In this document: in pieces, positions 6,102 to 7,565 of the stretch | Numbering within the stretch: the first letter of the stretch is position 1 | Layout: each line of letters opens with the position of its first letter | Source of the DNA: an uncultured Lachnospiraceae bacterium | GTDB lineage: Bacteria > Bacillota > Clostridia > Lachnospirales > Lachnospiraceae | Assembly: GCA_947068385.1 (NCBI GenBank) | Contig: CAMTBF010000162.1 | Coordinates: forward strand, 1-7,565 | Direction of reading: 5' to 3' | DNA: 7,565 bases | The notes under the pieces: generated by a model | What the model saw: the letters and a program-made list of their open reading frames with translations, nothing else | Database searches by the model: none | Told to the model about the DNA's origin: nothing | Program-made: the position numbers and the translations under genes

Positions 6102-7508
6102 CTACCGGTCTTCCATGATTTTCTCCAGCAGGTCTTCATATCCCACCAGCGCCACGTTTCCCATCCGATGGGCAGCCTCCTCGCAGCCTTTCGTAAAGCC
6201 CTTTTTCGCAAACAGATACAAGTGCGCTTTCCCATAATGGAATATCCGGCTGCGCCTGTCCAGCGTCTCCAGGATGCCCGCGTCCACCTTTTCATTTGTC
6301 CATTTGCACTCGGCGAACAGCGCGGTGTCCTTATCCTGCTCGCCCATGATATCGATCTCTGTCTGGCTGCGGGTGGACGGGTCGGTCCCCCACCAGCGGC
6401 CCAGCTCCCTGAATTCCACAGGCGATTCGCCCTTCAGCAGCAGCTCCCACAGATACTGCCTGCATATCTCCTCGAACACCTTCCCCATGTAATCCGACAG
6501 ATATGGCTCGATCCGCTGATAGGCCAGGTCGCTGGCCCCCCGTCCGATGACGGAGCTGAGCTGGGGCACGAACCGATACCAGAACCGGAACATGTTGTCG
6601 TCGATGGCATAAACGGACTTCCGGGATGCCTTTTCGCCGTAAGGCGTCTCCCGCCGTATCAGCCCCAGGGCCGTCAGGTTCTTCATATAGGTGGCGCAGA
6701 CACTGGTGTCCTCCCCCACCTTTGTGGAGATCTCCGCCATGCGGGACGCGCCGGTGGCTATGGCCGTGATGATCGCATTGTACAGCGCGGGCTCCCTGAC
6801 CTCCTGCTTCAGCAGATTTTCCGGCTCCTCGAAGAGGGATGACGTGGCGTTCAGAAAGGTGTTCTTCATGTTCTCCTCTATGCTCAGGCGCTGGTCCATC
6901 TGCAGCAGGTACTGGGGCGTCCCTCCCACCATGCCGTAGGCCAGGGCCTTGTCTTCGCCGGAAAAATGTCGGAAATACCGGCAGACATCCCCAAAGCCAA
7001 AGGGCAGTATCTTCATCTGCGCTGTCCGCCTGCCATAAAGGGGCGCTTTGTAGGCCAGTACATGGTCTTCCATATAGGACATGGACGAGCCGCAGAGGAT
7101 CAGCATCAGTTTTGATCCGTCCTTGTACCGGTCGATCAAAAGCTGCAGGGTGGACGCAAGGCTCTTGGAGGCCCGGGCCACATAGGGGTATTCGTCGATC
7201 GCCAGGACCAGGCGCTCCTTTTGGGCCAGCCAGAAGACATATTCCAGGGCGGCCTGAAAGGAGGCAAAGGCCGTATCCGCCTGGATGCCTGTCCCGAACT
7301 CCATGATGTTCCTGCTGAGGTTCTCCAGGTTCTGCCTGGCGCTGCTCTCCACGCCCATAAAGTAGATGGCCCTTTTGTCTCCGATGAACCGGCTGATGAG
7401 CGCAGTCTTCCCCACACGGCGGCGGCCATAGATGACTGCGAACTCGAATTTATCGGACGTGTATAGTCTTTCCAGGGATGCCAGCTCCCGCTCTCTGCCG
7501 ATGAACAT
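6102..7508 (-). CDS. Archaeal-type ATPase (ATPase_2) with C-terminal DUF234 domain
   Basis: This 468-aa protein matches the layout of the ATPase_2 / DUF234 family, common in archaea and in gut Clostridia, with no settled function. It opens with MFIGRERELASLERL. Walker A YGRRRVGKT places the Lys at 34, and Walker B LVLAIDEYPYV has Asp105 and Glu106. LMLILCGSSMSYM (about 134-146) is the sensor strand. A winged-helix-like part (about 240-290; AEISTKVGEDTSVCATYMKNLTALGLI) follows. The DUF234 part (about 340-468) contains EIDIMGE (Glu384, Asp386) and FAECKW (Glu400, Lys402), a PD-(D/E)XK-like set that may make a nuclease site. The protein should be cytosolic, and it is complete. The start is supported by AGGAGG at 7516-7521, seven bases upstream. 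A long inverted repeat sits directly before it. It is separated from the kinase by 155 bp and a new promoter, so it is probably transcribed on its own or with genes to the right of the window. DNA-binding regulation and nucleic-acid handling are both possible roles. Confidence 0.93.
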   Translation of the reverse strand: MFIGRERELASLERLYTSDKFEFAVIYGRRRVGKTALISRFIGDKRAIYFMGVESSARQNLENLSRNIMEFGTGIQADTAFASFQAALEYVFWLAQKERLVLAIDEYPYVARASKSLASTLQLLIDRYKDGSKLMLILCGSSMSYMEDHVLAYKAPLYGRRTAQMKILPFGFGDVCRYFRHFSGEDKALAYGMVGGTPQYLLQMDQRLSIEENMKNTFLNATSSLFEEPENLLKQEVREPALYNAIITAIATGASRMAEISTKVGEDTSVCATYMKNLTALGLIRRETPYGEKASRKSVYAIDDNMFRFWYRFVPQLSSVIGRGASDLAYQRIEPYLSDYMGKVFEEICRQYLWELLLKGESPVEFRELGRWWGTDPSTRSQTEIDIMGEQDKDTALFAECKWTNEKVDAGILETLDRRSRIFHYGKAHLYLFAKKGFTKGCEEAAHRMGNVALVGYEDLLEKIMEDR

Positions 7509-7527
7509 GCTCTCTCCTCCTCGTATA

Positions 7528-7565
7528 ATAAGTTTATAGCCAGTCAGAACAGGCTATAGACTTAT
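7528..7565. repeat. AT-rich inverted repeat before the ATPase gene
   Basis: ATAAGTTTATAGCC (7528-7541) and GGCTATAGACTTAT (7552-7565) are inverted copies, matching at 13 of 14 positions around a 10-base spacer. The repeat reaches the window edge and may extend past it. It lies 6 bases from the ribosome binding site of the ATPase gene, so it would fall in the promoter or the leader. TATAAA at 7533-7538 on the minus strand could be a -10 box inside the left arm, though no good -35 box is visible. It may be an operator, an mRNA hairpin or the end of a small mobile repeat. There is no T run on the minus strand, so it is not a convincing terminator for an upstream gene. Confidence 0.75.

Noticed and set aside
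3151..6237. A 1028-codon open frame on the plus strand, opposite the kinase
   Set aside because: It is longer than the kinase itself but is a shadow of GC-rich codon use. It has no recognisable domain and is rich in His, Val, Leu, Gln and Pro. The opposite strand encodes a complete hybrid kinase with every expected motif, plus a promoter and ribosome binding site.
7525..7530. Minus-strand TATTAT as the -10 box of the ATPase gene
   Set aside because: Transcription would begin inside the AGGAGG ribosome binding site, leaving no usable leader; no matching -35 box is seen.

Overview
The window looks like chromosome of a Clostridia species, most likely a Lachnospiraceae member with fairly high GC. 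This rests on protein style (RPRRFGKS-type AAA-ATPase/PD-(D/E)XK protein, ATPase/DUF234 protein, cytosolic PAS/GAF hybrid kinase with a Cys-rich PAS loop), on strong AGGAGG ribosome binding sites, and on the GC-rich codon use of the main genes. It is inference, not a database match.

All five convincing genes lie on the minus strand, so transcription runs from right to left. From the right edge: a 38-bp AT-rich inverted repeat (7528-7565) just upstream of a 468-aa archaeal-type ATPase with a C-terminal DUF234 nuclease-like domain (6102-7508). A 155-bp intergenic region follows, with a good extended -10 promoter (6005-6033). That promoter drives a 955-aa soluble hybrid histidine kinase (PAS-GAF-PAS-PAS-HisKA-HATPase-REC, 3079-5946). 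Next come a metal-dependent amidohydrolase (2216-3064, 14-nt gap), a 522-aa AAA-ATPase_like/PD-(D/E)XK protein (610-2178, 37-nt gap), and a short 178-aa AlbA_2 (Schlafen-type) protein (26-562, 47-nt gap). With these spacings, and no terminator seen between them, the kinase, amidohydrolase and AAA protein could share one transcript of at least about 5.4 kb. The AlbA_2 gene may be read from it too.

The AlbA_2 gene differs from its neighbours. It is clearly lower in GC (25/60 in 241-300 against 42/60 in 2461-2520) and ends after its first domain, although its family usually continues for several hundred residues. Its last codons run into a 24% GC stretch at 1-55, which suggests disruption by other DNA. 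A terminator-like hairpin and a small overlapping hydrophobic reading frame also sit at that junction.

No RNA gene, CRISPR array, complete insertion sequence or tRNA was seen. I do not see a clearly new system. The points most worth checking are the inverted repeat before the ATPase, the kinase/amidohydrolase pairing, the pair of ATPase-nuclease proteins around them, and the broken AlbA_2 junction.
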